NCBI RefSeq assembly: GCF_026914185.1
Contig: NC_070560.1
Location: 7,989,501 to 8,053,500, forward strand
DNA: 64,000 nucleotides
From: Puccinia triticina
Taxonomy: Eukaryota > Basidiomycota > Pucciniomycetes > Pucciniales > Pucciniaceae
Direction: 5' to 3'
A model generated the notes under the pieces. It was not told the DNA's origin and did no database searches. It was given only the letters and a program-made list of their open reading frames with translations. Below are positions 35,090-46,840 of the stretch, in pieces (the first letter of the stretch is position 1; each line of letters opens with the position of its first letter). The position numbers and the translations under genes are program-made.

Positions 35090-35092
35090 TAA

Positions 35093-35818
35093 TGTCCAAC
35101 ATTTGGCTTGAGGCTGCCCAGCCAAATGTTGAAAAATGCCTTCTAACCCAAATATCACCGTATACCCCTCTGATTTATTCACAGCCTCCGGTACCATTAG
35201 AATCCTCTTTCATTTCTACATAATCTCAGCGGTCCAAAACAACACCTACTGCCTTCCCCTAATAAAAAAATTAATGTAAAAATTCCACCTGAGAGCCTAT
35301 CCGGCCAGATGTAGACCGGATCGCCCATCCGGCCAGATGTAGACCGCATCACCCATCCGGCCTAAACACATGAAGATAAGGTTAGACATCAGACGTCAAT
35401 ACCCTTTTATGTGTATAACTGCCGCAAGCCACCTAAATTCTTTATTGACGAGAGACCTGTCATTCTTAAGTCAATACTGAGAAAGCCTGTGAGAGTGTGT
35501 CAAGGTTGGACTCCAACCTTGACCTTTGGATGATCTGATGGCTTCATTGCATAGCTCAAGACAACCCCTCACAGGAATGGCCGCTGAGCGGCGAGTTTGG
35601 GACAAATTTAATTGAAATAATATGTACAAAAAAGCTCAGAAGCAGGGCTGCAACATGGTATAGGAGGCTTTGAATTTTGTGCTGAAAGAAATGAGTAAAA
35701 GAGATGTAAACACAGAAATCATGATTTCCTGTGTAAATATCTCTCAGCCTCAGGCGAAGATTGGGACATTAGTCCTAAGCCTCTCCTTTGGAGACGCTTT
35801 GCGCCTCCTCGAAGAGGC
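35093..35818. repeat. Gene-free stretch with 28-bp tandem repeat and a 12-bp palindrome
   Basis: A 28-bp unit containing ATCCGGCCAGATGTAGACCG is repeated about 2.3 times at 35299-35362. At about 35500-35526, GTCAAGGTTGGA is followed directly by TCCAACCTTGAC (one spacer base), a near-perfect 12-bp palindrome. No gene is seen. Confidence 0.6.
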
Positions 35819-35821
35819 TTA

Positions 35822-36185
35822 GAGCATCCACATTGGTCGCGGATTAAGGAGGGATTAGCGTAGCTAATCCTCCTCGGCAACCGCATTGGGTCCAATTTAG
35901 TCGGACTAAACTCCTCCTTGGAGTACGATTTGGACTAAGGAGGAGTAACTTTACTCCTTGCTAATCCTGGGAGTAAGCCTCACATGCATATTCCCATGCA
36001 TGCGGGCACTGCTCCCCACTCAAATGTATGCACCAAACACAGCTGACATAAGCTGCAGGTGCATACACCATACTTACACAGCAATTAAGCCCGCACCAAT
36101 GCGGTTGACCACCTGGATTAGCGCTAATCCCGGAGTAAGCTAATCCGCTACTCCTCGAGTTACACCCGCACCGATGTGGATGCTC
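35822..36185. mobile_element. PIF/Harbinger-type MITE, 364 bp
   Basis: Ends GAGCATCCACATTGGT and its near-inverse ACCGATGTGGATGCTC are flanked by TTA on both sides (35819-35821 and 36186-36188). The interior is full of TAATCC/GGATTA words and has no coding capacity. Parts of its interior reappear inverted at about 40855-40925, a decayed second copy. Confidence 0.85.
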
Positions 36186-36961
36186 TTACAGTTGTGTGCG
36201 GCATTCTACTGTATCAAGCTGCCCACAAAACTTGACTCGCTCACGCGGGGCAAAACTGGGGTCGCGCAGGGGGTCAATAAAACACAGCAACCACATTTTT
36301 GAGGTCTACTGGGTGTGTACTCTTCAGATCTAAAGCGGCAAAGCATTTGGCCCAGCGGTTTTTTTTTTTTTTTTTTTTTTTCTGGCTCAGATTTTGGGAC
36401 CCATGGCCTTAGGCCCCGCCCAAGCCCATATGTATGGTCTTAGCACATGCCCTAAACCCATATATATCGGTTTAGGGCATGGGTCCGGCTTTAGGCACGC
36501 CAAAGAATTGCTACATGCACGCCAAAAATGGCCGAAAATGGCGTAGAAACCTGTTCACTCCAATTTATTTGGAGTGAGATGAGGTTTACTCCAAAGGGAG
36601 TTGGAGTAAACATTGGCATACTCCAAAAGAGGGTCTGAATTGGAGTGTCTATATGCTCACTCAAAGAATTTTGGTGTGAACACCCAAGCACTCCAAATTG
36701 AAAATTTCTCCTTCTTTGGAAATGGAGTGAACTCATGTTCACTCCAATAAATACTTCAGTACACACCAATTCTGCACACACCGTGCACTTGAAGCTACAC
36801 CAACCCCCTTCCAGAATAATCAACGGCACTCCTCTCCCCTCAGAGCCGGGACACTCATACAAGCAACTTGTAAGTCATGCCCCCCACCCACGGAACTCCT
36901 ATCCCCTTCGAACACTCTGATCCAACTGAAAAACACCTTCTCCAGGCTTCAATCGAAAAAA
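36186..36961. other. Upstream region of the Mutator-like gene with clustered TTCACTCC/GGAGTGA motifs
   Basis: Between 36550 and 36750 the words TCACTCC, GGAGTGA and TACTCC occur many times in both orientations. This looks like sub-terminal repeats of the mobile element to the right, but no matching end was found downstream of 40631. A (T)n run of about 20 lies near 36360-36380. The sequence 36188-36216 is repeated inverted at about 40828-40856. Confidence 0.45.
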
Positions 36962-39900
36962 ATGGCAGAAAATACTTCATCAACAAACGGTGTTTTTGTC
37001 TTGCCAGAAATGTGGGAGCAAATGCAGAACATCATGAAAATTTTCGGAGCGAACAGACCATTGGCTCCCATCTCAGTACCCACAGCATCGGCTCCCATCT
37101 CAGTACCCACAGCATCGGCTCCCATCTCAGTACCAGTACCACCGGACCTAACTGAGCCCCTGGATTCGGCTTTGGAACCAGGTGACTCAATTATTGCTTC
37201 TTCGGCCCCAGCTACTACAGCAAAACTGGATCGTCCCGTTGCACCAGCTCTTTCTAGCAAGGAATCCCTGATCAATTGTCTTCCGGAAAATGAAACTACC
37301 CAAGATTCTGGCCAGAAAAGCGGAAAAGCATTTATTGAACCAAACAAAGACTCCGAACCAACCAATGACTCCAAACAGACCAAAGACTCCGAACCAACCG
37401 AAGCCTCCGAACCAACCAAAGACTCCGAACTGACAAAAGACTCCGAACTGACGAAAGACTCTATTGCGAAATCTCTGACAAATGAAACACCATTACTGAT
37501 TGCCGACCCAAAGAGTTACAACTTTGCGCAAGGAGGTATGTAGATATTATCTCTTGTTTATGATAAGTGAATTGAATTGAAAGGTTTTTTTATTGTTTAG
37601 ATCCACTGGACCCTCCTCCAAGGGCACGTTTATTATCGATGGACAACTTAGTTTATTTCTGTCAACAATGGGCTAGAACCCATGGATATGCGGTGTCAAA
37701 AATCAACTCTGTTCGCAACAAAAACGTATATCTAGGCTGTGACCGTTCCGGGAAATATCGCGGCAAGAAATCACACAATTCCGGACAACAAACTACTTCA
37801 GTGAAGATTGACTGCCCTTTTCAACTGAGGGATTCTGTGCCAACCAGCAAGAAAAAACTTGAAAAAACTTGGACCTTGGATACTCGGCACGCCACCCACA
37901 ACCACGAACCATCGCCTGGTGCTTATTCCCATGTGGCTCACAAGCAACTCTTACCAGAACAAGTTGAAGATATCCGGAAGCTCTCAAAGGCAAATCTAAA
38001 GCCTGCCCAAATTCTCTTACAACTCCGAACATCCAATGAAAATACACTCGCAACTAACAAGACAATCTCCAAAGCATTACAGAAGATCCGGCGAGAGGAA
38101 TTAGATGGGAGGAACCCAATAGCAACTCTTACCAGAACAAGTTGAAGATATCCGGAAGCTCTCAAAGGCAAATCTAAAGCCTGCCCAAATTCTCTTACAA
38201 CTCCGAACATCCAATGAAAATACACTCGCAACTAACAAGACAATCTCCAAAGCATTACAGAAGATCCGGCGAGAGGAATTAGACGGGAGGAACCCAATGG
38301 AAGCTATGATGAGAATCTTGAAGGAGATGAACTGGTCATGGGAAGCCAAGGTGAATGCCAATGGATCCATTCAAAACCTCTTTTTTGCTCACCCAGGATC
38401 AATTCACCTCGCGCGACTCAACCATCACGTTGCCCTACTAGACGCCACATACAAGACCAATCAATATGATATCCCTCTCTTGCATATCATTGGACAAGTT
38501 GCTACAAATCGATCTTTCTCAATAGGGTTCTGTTTCCTGACTCATGAAGACAAAGAAAATTATCTCTGGGCGATTGAAGTTCTCAAAAAGCTTGTCTGGC
38601 AGCCGGAACGCATGCCAAAAGTTTTCATTACTGATAGAGATGATGCCTTACGCCAAGCGCTTGAATCAGTATTCCCCGATTCTTGAGCCAACCTCTGCAC
38701 TTGGCATCTCAACAAAAATATAACAACCAACTGCAGAAAGTACTTTCCCTCAGCCGCTAAAACCTCCGCCTCTGCCGGCAAAAAACAGAAGAAAGAGGAA
38801 CACCCGTGGGATGAATTCATGGCTCTTTGGAGACTCGTTACGTACTCAAAAACACCCAGACTATATGAAGAACGATACACTAACTTGAAGGCATTCTTAG
38901 CCACTCAGCCAGCAGCTCTAGCGTACCTCGAGAAGTGGATAATTCCTTTCAAGGAGCAGTTTGTGGTGGCCTGGGCTTGCCAGTATCCTCACCTGCGCAA
39001 TCTCAACACCTCAAGGGTCGAATCTGGTCACGCTTATCTCAAAACATTCATCACAAACTCTACGGGTGATATGCTCTCTGTTTTTAATTCACTCTTGCTT
39101 GCAGTCAACGCTCAGATCAATCAAATCCATGAATCAATTGGTAAAGATACCATCAAGACTCTTATCAGCGTCCCAAAACCTTTTATCGCAATCCTCGGCA
39201 AGATCTCCACCTTTGCAATCAAGCAATCAATTGAGCAATTTGACCTCTTGAAAAACCTGGACCCAACGGAACCTTGTTCTGAAACTCTCACCAAAGGAAT
39301 TGGAATCCCTTGTGCTCACAAGATCGCCGAAACATTGGAGAGTGGAAGGATGATTATGCCAGAGGATTTCCATCTCCAATGGCATTTGAGATATAATCCG
39401 GAGGTTGGAGTAAGCTGTTTGGATCCATTTTATCTGATTGGACTTGATGTGTTGAGCTAAGATCCAATGTAATTCCCTTGCTGCCTGTAGAAAAAAGATG
39501 CACTCGAACTCAACCTCAATGAGGAAATCAAGAAACTCACTGCTGCCCTCGGCAATGAGCCTCCCAGAAGACTAGCCACACTCTTTGAACAAATCCACCA
39601 ACCGGCATCCGGAACCCATACTGTCGTCCCCATTCAAGCCCCAGCAATCAAACAGAAACCAAAAGGCCGGCCAAGAAACAAGAAGCAAGCTAAAAAATCG
39701 ACTAAGAGAGATCCGTCGGCCTTCGAGATCGTAGAAGCCGAGTTAAAGAAGCAGCAATCACAAAAGAAGAGAGTTGCCAAACCTCAAAAGCAGCCCAAAC
39801 GAAGATCTAAGCGAATCAAACAGAATAATGACGAAAATGAAGATGTAGATGACGACAATGACGAGGATAGCCCAGAAGATGAGAGCGAAGAAAACAACTC

Positions 39901-40631
39901 TGACACTTACCAAGCTAAGTATATTGAAGCAAGCACGGATTCCGAATTGACAGATGATGAGGAAAAGGCTCCTGAAAGCAAAGTGAACATCAAAAAGGCT
40001 CCTGAAAGCAAAGCGAATATCAAAAATGCTCCTGAAAGCAAAGCGAACACAAGCGACGTGCTAATTAAACCAAACAAGGTGTGTAAAACTCCAGTAATGA
40101 TCATACATGTGGCTTACAGATTTATGAGTTGTATTTTAACAGGCCATTTACCTCAACCAGATTCCAGAACACCTCCGCATGTACATTGAGGACGTTTTTA
40201 ACCCAATCGGAGATGGTAACTGCGGGTTTCACTGCATTTCTAAAGCGCTCGGCTACGATGGCAAGGACGGATGGCTCCAGGTCAGGGAGGAAATGATCAA
40301 CGAGATTGCCAACCACAAAAACTTCTACTCAAAATTGCAGGGCGGTGAAGCCGAAATCAACAGGATTCTCGAAGCCCTCAAGGTTACCGGCCCTGCCACA
40401 AAAGCAATGGTTCCAGCGGAAAAATGGCTCAATAAGTTAGAGCACGGGCAAATTATTGCGAACACGTATACCCGCCCAGTTATTTTTTTGTCCTCTCTGA
40501 CAAGTAGCTCCTTCTTGCCTCTTCGTCTAGGCCCACAAAATACCGGTGAATCCGAGCCAATTTATCTGCTCCATGTCGATGGGAATCACTGGGTTATGCC
40601 TACCATTGAGGGTATCAATGGGGGACCCTGA
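36962..40631 (+). pseudogene. Mutator-like (MULE) transposase with C-terminal OTU protease domain, broken
   Basis: Exon 1 (36962-37535) encodes a low-complexity N-terminus with 'APISVPTAS' and 'EPTKDSE' repeats. From 37601 a FAR1-like zinc region is seen ('GYAVSKINSVRNKNVYLGCDR...CPFQLRD...HATHNHEP'). The MULE DDE core follows: 'ALLDATYKTNQYD', 'VFITDRDDALRQAL' and 'SRVESGHAYLK'. After intron 39410-39490 and an acidic/basic linker, a last exon from 40143 carries an OTU-type cysteine protease with 'DGNCGFHCISKALG' (Asp-Cys) and 'HVDGNHWVM' (His). Two lesions disable it: a 178-bp tandem duplication (37944-38121 copied at 38122-38299) that shifts the frame, and an in-frame TGA at about 38684-38686 before 'ANLCTWHLNKN'. 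An intact relative would be an autonomous transposon. Confidence 0.85.
37944..38299. repeat. 178-bp direct tandem duplication inside the MULE gene
   Basis: Two adjacent copies of 178 bp (37944-38121 and 38122-38299) differ by only a couple of bases (for example GATGGG against GACGGG). Since 178 is not a multiple of three, the second copy is read in another frame. The near identity points to a recent event. Confidence 0.92.
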
Positions 40632-41233
40632 GGCCTCTGAGGGGCAGCGACCTCCTCTTGCTCCCTGTATACGCTATCTCCGGCGCCCAAATACGAGCAG
40701 GCGCGTACAGCCGTTGGCGCCTCTTGCGTGCGTTGGGGCACAGCGTGTACAGGGAGGGCTGGACGGTTCCATGGACCTCACCCACCTCCCGCTGCGCTCC
40801 CGGTAACACAACATCAAAACCTCCGTACAGTAGAATGCCACGCGCAACTGTAGTTAAGCTCGCTACTACAGCTTATAAGCTGTGTTTGGTGCATGCTTTT
40901 GGGTGAGGAGTGTCCGCATCAGCATTCAACCCGCCAACATCTTTGGTGGATGGCTTGGACGGTCGACCCCTACAAACTTAACTGAGTCCTCTTTGTGGAG
41001 GGGGGACGCCGTCCCTTCCCGCCCCCGAAGAGTCGACCCTGTCTTACAGGAATTTTGGAATTGATTCGTAACTAGAACAACATTCATGTTATAGTCACCC
41101 TCGCCACGGATGCGACGGAAAACCCTCGATTGATGCAGTGAGGCTGGGCAGCTTTCACATCATCTTCAGCCTGTCTATGTGTGCAGTCCTCCACACTCCA
41201 TCCATCAACCCACTGGTCATTACCAAGAACAAA
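40632..41233. other. Gene-free stretch with decayed inverted MITE copy
   Basis: Bases about 40828-40856 are an inverted match to 36188-36216, and 40855-40925 an inverted, diverged match to the interior of the MITE at 35822-36185. The rest up to 41233 is probably the upstream region of SOD-like gene A. No gene is seen. Confidence 0.5.
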
Positions 41234-42110
41234 ATGTTTTACTCGAAGAGCAAATGGATCCTCGTAGGGCTCCTTGCAGCCATTGTAGATCTGAGCTCCG
41301 CGCATCCGGCTGGGCAACCTCCATCAACACCGAAATATCCTACTACAGCGAAAGCCACACTCAATGCCAAAGGATTTGAAGCTGTCTTTACTTTTCTGCT
41401 CTTACATTCCGGCACCTCCCTCACCTCACTCCACATTACTGGCTACGCAACCGTTCCATTTCCACTGACGGGCGTTCACCTCACATATTCCGGAGTGCCA
41501 GATGGCCAAGATTTTGACTATTCCAGTAAGCACATAAGTAGTGAAAATTTTGTCACTGTACTGGATTAGCTCTCGAAAACTGACCCCATCCCGAACAAAC
41601 AAAAACCATCACAACCATCAGTCCACGAAAAGCCGATTGCCCATGGGGATGAGATTGAATGCAAGGACGTCGGGGACCTATGGAATCCAACAAAGTCGAC
41701 CTACAAAGGTTCTGATGAATTTAAATGCAAACCCGAACAACCTGCCTATTGTGAATCAGGTGTAAGTTGAAGCCTCCGGTCTCATCAATGAGTGAATCGG
41801 CTATACCTGACAAACAAAAGATTATCTCTTCTCTCTCCTAAGAATTTGTCCGGCAAACATCGCAAGCTCAAACATATCCCCGACTCCAACTCTAACTATT
41901 TTGATCCCAGTCTCAGATTTGGTTACTCGGAACTAGGCATTTTTGGTAAAAGTATCGTGGTTTACGATCCGACCGGCACCCCGGTGACATGTGGTAAGCT
42001 TTCTGACTGTTTGACTAGGTTACTTCTTTCTTGTCAGCTCTTCTGACTTTTGCTTATCTTCTATTCTTCTGTTGTCAAAAATAGCCACCATTGTGCCTCA
42101 TGACCCGTGA
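41234..42110 (+). CDS. Secreted SOD-like protein A (copper site largely lost)
   Basis: The exons 41234-41525, 41622-41761, 41843-41993 and 42085-42110 give 202 residues. Residues 1-23 form a signal peptide ending near 'SSAHP'. The fold resembles fungal Cu/Zn-type superoxide dismutase: 'LTYSGVPDGQDFDYSIHEK', then 'NLSGKHRKLKH', then 'GIFGKSIVVYDPTGTPVTC'. Aligned by eye to gene C, the first His of the H-x-H pair is Ser ('YSIH'), the HFNP His is replaced ('DLWNP') and the late His is Tyr ('VVY'), so it is unlikely to be an active dismutase. Intron positions and phases match genes B, C and D. The upstream frame from 41138 starts at GTG; ATG 41234 directly precedes the signal peptide. Confidence 0.75.
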
Positions 42111-43741
42111 GCCTGATCAATCAATCAGCTCGTTGTCCCACTGGTCCGTCACATTTGTGCATGGCTAGGGAGTCACCGTACTGTCTCTGCCTCATACCCT
42201 TGTAGAATCCATCCTGCCTAAATCAGACAAAATCACGGCATACTTCGAATCCATTTATCATCTATGTAGATACCTAATTTTCCTTTGGCTTTCGAAGTTA
42301 CAAAGTAACTCAATTGGTTGTTTTTGGCTAAAATCTAAAAAATCTGTCACAGAACAACTGGTACACTGGACATTCCGACTTAATTCCACACAGTTAAACA
42401 ACAGAAAGAAAATCCTCATTGAGCAGATGGCCAACCAGATGGATCAGATGACAAGCCTGATCAAAACTGAGAACTTTGAAAGGTCAAATATTTAATCCTT
42501 GTTAGATACCAGGCAATGAGAAAGTATGTAATGAGAAGGGTTATTGGCCGCTCTTCTGTTGAGATGAGAATGATATTTGTGTATATAGATGAGATTAATA
42601 TAAAACAGGATAGTTGATCCTGTTGGCGCTGTTTTCTATCTCTGAAGGCCTTGCTCTAGTCTGGAGATTAGGATACATTTGTTTGACCAACACCATTGTG
42701 GTGAGCCTAATCAAAACCTCATCAAGTAAGCCAACATCTATCTCAGAGGAATCCACACCAGCCGAGTGAATATCACCTTCCAGGCTATCAATTATACATT
42801 CAACCACCCAAAGACATTGGATCAGAATCTATCATCATCTCCTACAAGTGCCTCAAACTTTTCAGTATTCAATTTCATGGATGGCCCTCCACAATGGGTA
42901 ATAAAATATGTACAAAATCAGGTTCAAAGTGGGAGAAATTCCACCATCAAACAGAGCCAGACTATTAGGAAGGAAACTGAGTGTTCACTAGATCTTACTC
43001 CTCTATATTAGGGGGATTCAAAGTTGGCCATGCACAACTTGCATGCACTTTTGCAAGTTGGCGTTCAAGTCTTTTATTGAACACCAAATTTCAAAAAAAC
43101 ATTAAAGAAGGCTTAGGGGGTGTAGTACAGTGTGGCTTTCATGCACTTTTGCAACTCGGTGTTCATCCATAGGACCAGGTTATATAGAATAAAATCCATC
43201 CTTGTACATACAGATAAACACTATCTCAATTTGGATGGGTTCATGGGCAATTTTGCAATTCAGAGAGAAAATCTTGGTTTTCAAGGTCTGCAATCCTAAA
43301 AGGGTGGAAGAGGGAAATAGAATAGGATATACTACATAGATTTTCGTAGATTCTCAGAGAAACAACATAATTGTTCTGCTTTTTGTGGATCAACAACATG
43401 TAAACTTTCCAAGCAATTTTATGTCTGCCTTCCAGGAAATTGATCTTTCATTATTACTGCTAGGAAGGCTGCTGGATTCCGGGAGTATTCAGGCCTTTTT
43501 GTTTTTTCCTTGCCATTTGCTTTCCACATCTCCTCTTCATTTTGCCACAGGTAAAGTGTTGGTGAGCTCTCGCTGGAGAGACAGAGTGATCGATATGGAT
43601 TATGGTGATATTGCATATATGCAGTATGCTCTCGGCTCGATCGGTTCTGGAATTTCGCTGACTCAACCTGGCCTTTGAACCTCATCTTGCTTGTCTCACG
43701 ACTCAATCAATTGCTCGGAAGAACAGTACCAACGATCTGCA
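42111..43741. other. Gene-free stretch between SOD-like A and CCT7
   Basis: No supportable gene. A direct repeat is seen: 'GCATGCACTTTTGCAA' at about 43040 and a close copy at about 43138. It may be remains of a repeat element. The last 100 bp should be the CCT7 leader. Confidence 0.4.
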
Positions 43742-45826
43742 ATGGCCGGCCGACCCCAACTACCCAATGTCCAACCCCAAATCATCTTGCTACGCGAAGG
43801 TACCGATACCTCTCAAGGCACACCCCAATTACTCTCGAACATCAATGCCTGTCTCGCCGTCGCCCAAACTGTCGCCTCAACTCTTGGGCCCAGAGGGATG
43901 GACAAGCTGATCGTCGCTGTACGTCCCCTATCTGAATCCTCCCCTGAGATCCTTTTAGGAATTCGCCTCTAAATCAGGTTTTGTTTCGCGTGATTCCTAG
44001 ACCAATGGTGACGCAACGATTTCAAACGATGGGGCAACAATCATGAAACTGTTGCAAGTCGTCCATCCGGCCGCCAAGACCCTGGTAGATATCGCAAGGG
44101 CACAGGACGCCGAAGTGGGCGACGGAACAACCAGTGTGGTCTTACTCTGTGCTGAGCTTTTGAAGCAATGTAAACCCTATATCGAAGAAGGTGTTAGTCC
44201 TCACATCATCATCAAAGGATACCGTAAAGCTTGCGAAATGGTACGTGATTTTTTCTTGAAACCTTCTGGTCTCACTCTGTATCGTATTGCCATTCATCTA
44301 TTAGTTTTATCAATTCACAGGCAGTTGCCAAGGTCAAGGAACTGGCAATCACAGTCGACAAATCAGACGAAACAAAATTCAGAGAACTACTGATTAAATG
44401 TGCCTCGACCTCGATGTCCTCCAAGCTAATCCACCACCACAAGCCATTCTTCTCAAACATGGTCGTCGATGCAGTGATGACCCTAGACCAGAACGATCTG
44501 GACGAATCGTTGATTGGCATCAAGAAGATCCCCGGTGGGGGGATGGAGGACAGTTTGTTGATCAAAGGTGTCGCCTTCAAAAAGGCTTTCTCTTATGCTG
44601 GTTTTGAGCAGCAACCCAAGAGCTTCCAATCCCCCAAGCTGCTATGTTTGAACGTCGAACTCGAACTTAAGGCGGAGAGGGATAATGCTGAAGTTAGGAT
44701 TGAGAAAGTCGAGGTGAATAATCTTCCTTCCCACTCACTCTCGTCTAGATGGGAGTTAGATTTATTTTGTTGTGATTGTCATCATAGGACTACCAACGGG
44801 TAGTTGACGCCGAATGGGAGATCATCTTTCGAAAACTAGAAAGCATCGTTGCAACGGGGGCTCAAATAGTTCTCTCGCGATTGCCGATCGGCGATCTAGC
44901 AACCCAATACTTTGCCGACCGAAACATTTTCTGTGCGGGGCGGATTCCGACAGACGATCTGAAAAGGGTAGTCCAAGCGGTTGGAGGCTCGATCCAATCG
45001 ACCACCACCGATATCCACGACTCTCACCTAGGCTCGTGTGAGAGCTTCGAAGAGCGCCAGATCGGTGCCGAGCGGTATAACGTTTTCCAGGGCGGGAAGC
45101 ATTCCAAGGCGTGCACTTTGATCCTCCGAGGTGGAGCTGAGCAGTTTATCTCGGAGGTCGAACGAAGTTTGCATGATGCGATTATGGTCGTCAAGAGGGC
45201 GATCAAAAATAATCAAGTTGTTGCAGGAGGCGGTGCTTGTGAGGTAATGATAAAACAGATAGCGCCTCAACTTCCCTTGGATGATTTACGAGATTAATTG
45301 TTTTTTGAATGTCGCCCTATTTGTCTAGATGGAAGTCTCGAAATATCTACGAGAAGAGTCGAAATTGATCCAAGGCAAACAACAGTTAATGCTAGCATCA
45401 TACGCCAAATCTCTAGAATGTATCCCTCGACAGCTATGTGACAATGCTGGACTAGACGCGACGGACATCTTGAACAAATTACGGATGCTCCACGCTCAGG
45501 ATCAGAAATGGATCGGAGTCAATCTGGAAGTCGATCTTGATCTGGGCGTCGCTGACAATTATGAAAAATTTGTTTGGGAACCCGCGCTGGTGAAGACTAA
45601 CGCCTTGGAAGGCGCGACTGAAGCCGCTTGTATGATCTTAAGGTCCGTTCTCCATGCTTGTCTCACTCGCTTGGATACTCCTTTATTAACTGACCTGGCT
45701 CTTGTGTTTATTTATAGTGTTGATGCGACCGTCCGAAACCCACAATCTGAGAAACAGAGCGCCGGACCTCAGATGCCGAGAGGAGCAGCAAGGGGGGCTC
45801 TAAGAGGTCGGGGCAGGGGTCGATAA
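43742..45826 (+). CDS. CCT7: Chaperonin-containing TCP-1 subunit eta (Cct7)
   Basis: The predicted protein has 562 residues and is one of the eight subunits of the cytosolic chaperonin that folds actin, tubulin and other proteins. The exons are 43742-43918, 44001-44240, 44321-44713, 44788-45243, 45329-45642 and 45718-45826. Typical motifs are '[12 protein letters not shown]', '[10 protein letters not shown]', the ATPase box '[14 protein letters not shown]', '[22 protein letters not shown]' and '[17 protein letters not shown]', all diagnostic of the eta subunit. The C-terminus is extended and Arg/Gly-rich ('[12 protein letters not shown]'). All exon joins keep the frame. Confidence 0.97.
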
Positions 45827-46840
45827 ACCCCTCATTCTCAGATAATGAAAAAACAATCGATTTTTTTAAAACCTTGTTGTTCTTGTTTCCTTCTTTCTGT
45901 GCGTCGAAAAAAAATGAATCCGATGAAACCATAAAAACTTTTACTCCTAACCATAGATACCTCCCACGTCGTACTCTAGTCTCTAGCTATTTAACCCGCC
46001 TTACGTACATTCTTCTCATTTTTTCAAAACAAAAAATCGCAAAGAAAGAACAGGAAAACAAACTTGATCTTTTTTCCACGTTTGTGTTTGTGTTTGTGTT
46101 TCTTACGACACGATTAATACCACAAACAGTCAGGAGGAGCTGATGTTGGATACCATTGTGGGATCAAAGCAATAGGAGTATGATGGTTGGTTGTCCCTCT
46201 TGGTAAGTCTTCCCTGGCCAAAACTGAAGCCAACCCCCCTTTTTTCCTCAAGTCACACACAAGATAACAGCCATGTGTTAGACAGGCTTGGACAAAAGGG
46301 GCAGAGTCGGCTCCTCTGGTATCTTTCAATCTCTCCAGCTTTCAACACTTTTTAGGGTGTTAAGGTTTTGCTATGATGTTAATCGGTTTGCTTGGCCACA
46401 AGTTGTGTTTACATAGCCCGAAACTGGACACTTTTCCCAAACGTTCTCCAACCGTTTCAGCCGTTGGCGTTGCTGTGCTCTCCCCCCGTGTATTTACATA
46501 CTGGTGGATGTGCTGCAGCACTCCTCAGCTGGTGACTCCAGTTGAAACTTTGCCTGCCCCTATAAGTATGGTGGGTTGATGTATTTCTATTGTACGAAGG
46601 CATGACGACGACTTCAGAGTCAGAACGAGATGAAACATTACAAGAACAGATGGGGCAGCCATCGCCAATCTCCCACCCTCGACTGTTATGGTAGATTCAT
46701 CTGCATGATCGTCTTCAGATAAGAGCTGTACAGACAAACCGATATCCATAGACTTCTGTTGGCCACCAACAAAGCGGTTCCATCCTCTTTTATTACATAT
46801 TACTCTGACCATCTGAAGCCTACAACAGAATCGAGAAAAG
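45827..46840. other. Intergenic region CCT7 to peroxiredoxin-like gene
   Basis: It holds the CCT7 3' region (AT-rich to about 46120). Around 46143 a TGTTGGATACCATTGTGGG sequence resembles the start of an LTR, but no matching end or target duplication was found. No gene is seen. Confidence 0.4.

Noticed and set aside
37938..38370. Overlapping minus-strand frames repeating 'FHWMFG/FSLDVRS'
   Set aside because: Produced by the 178-bp duplication on the opposite strand of the MULE gene.
42595..42807. 70-codon minus-strand frame
   Set aside because: Short, without context or recognised domain.
46143..46560. Possible solo LTR starting TGTTGGATACC
   Set aside because: No matching CA-ending terminus or target duplication could be found.
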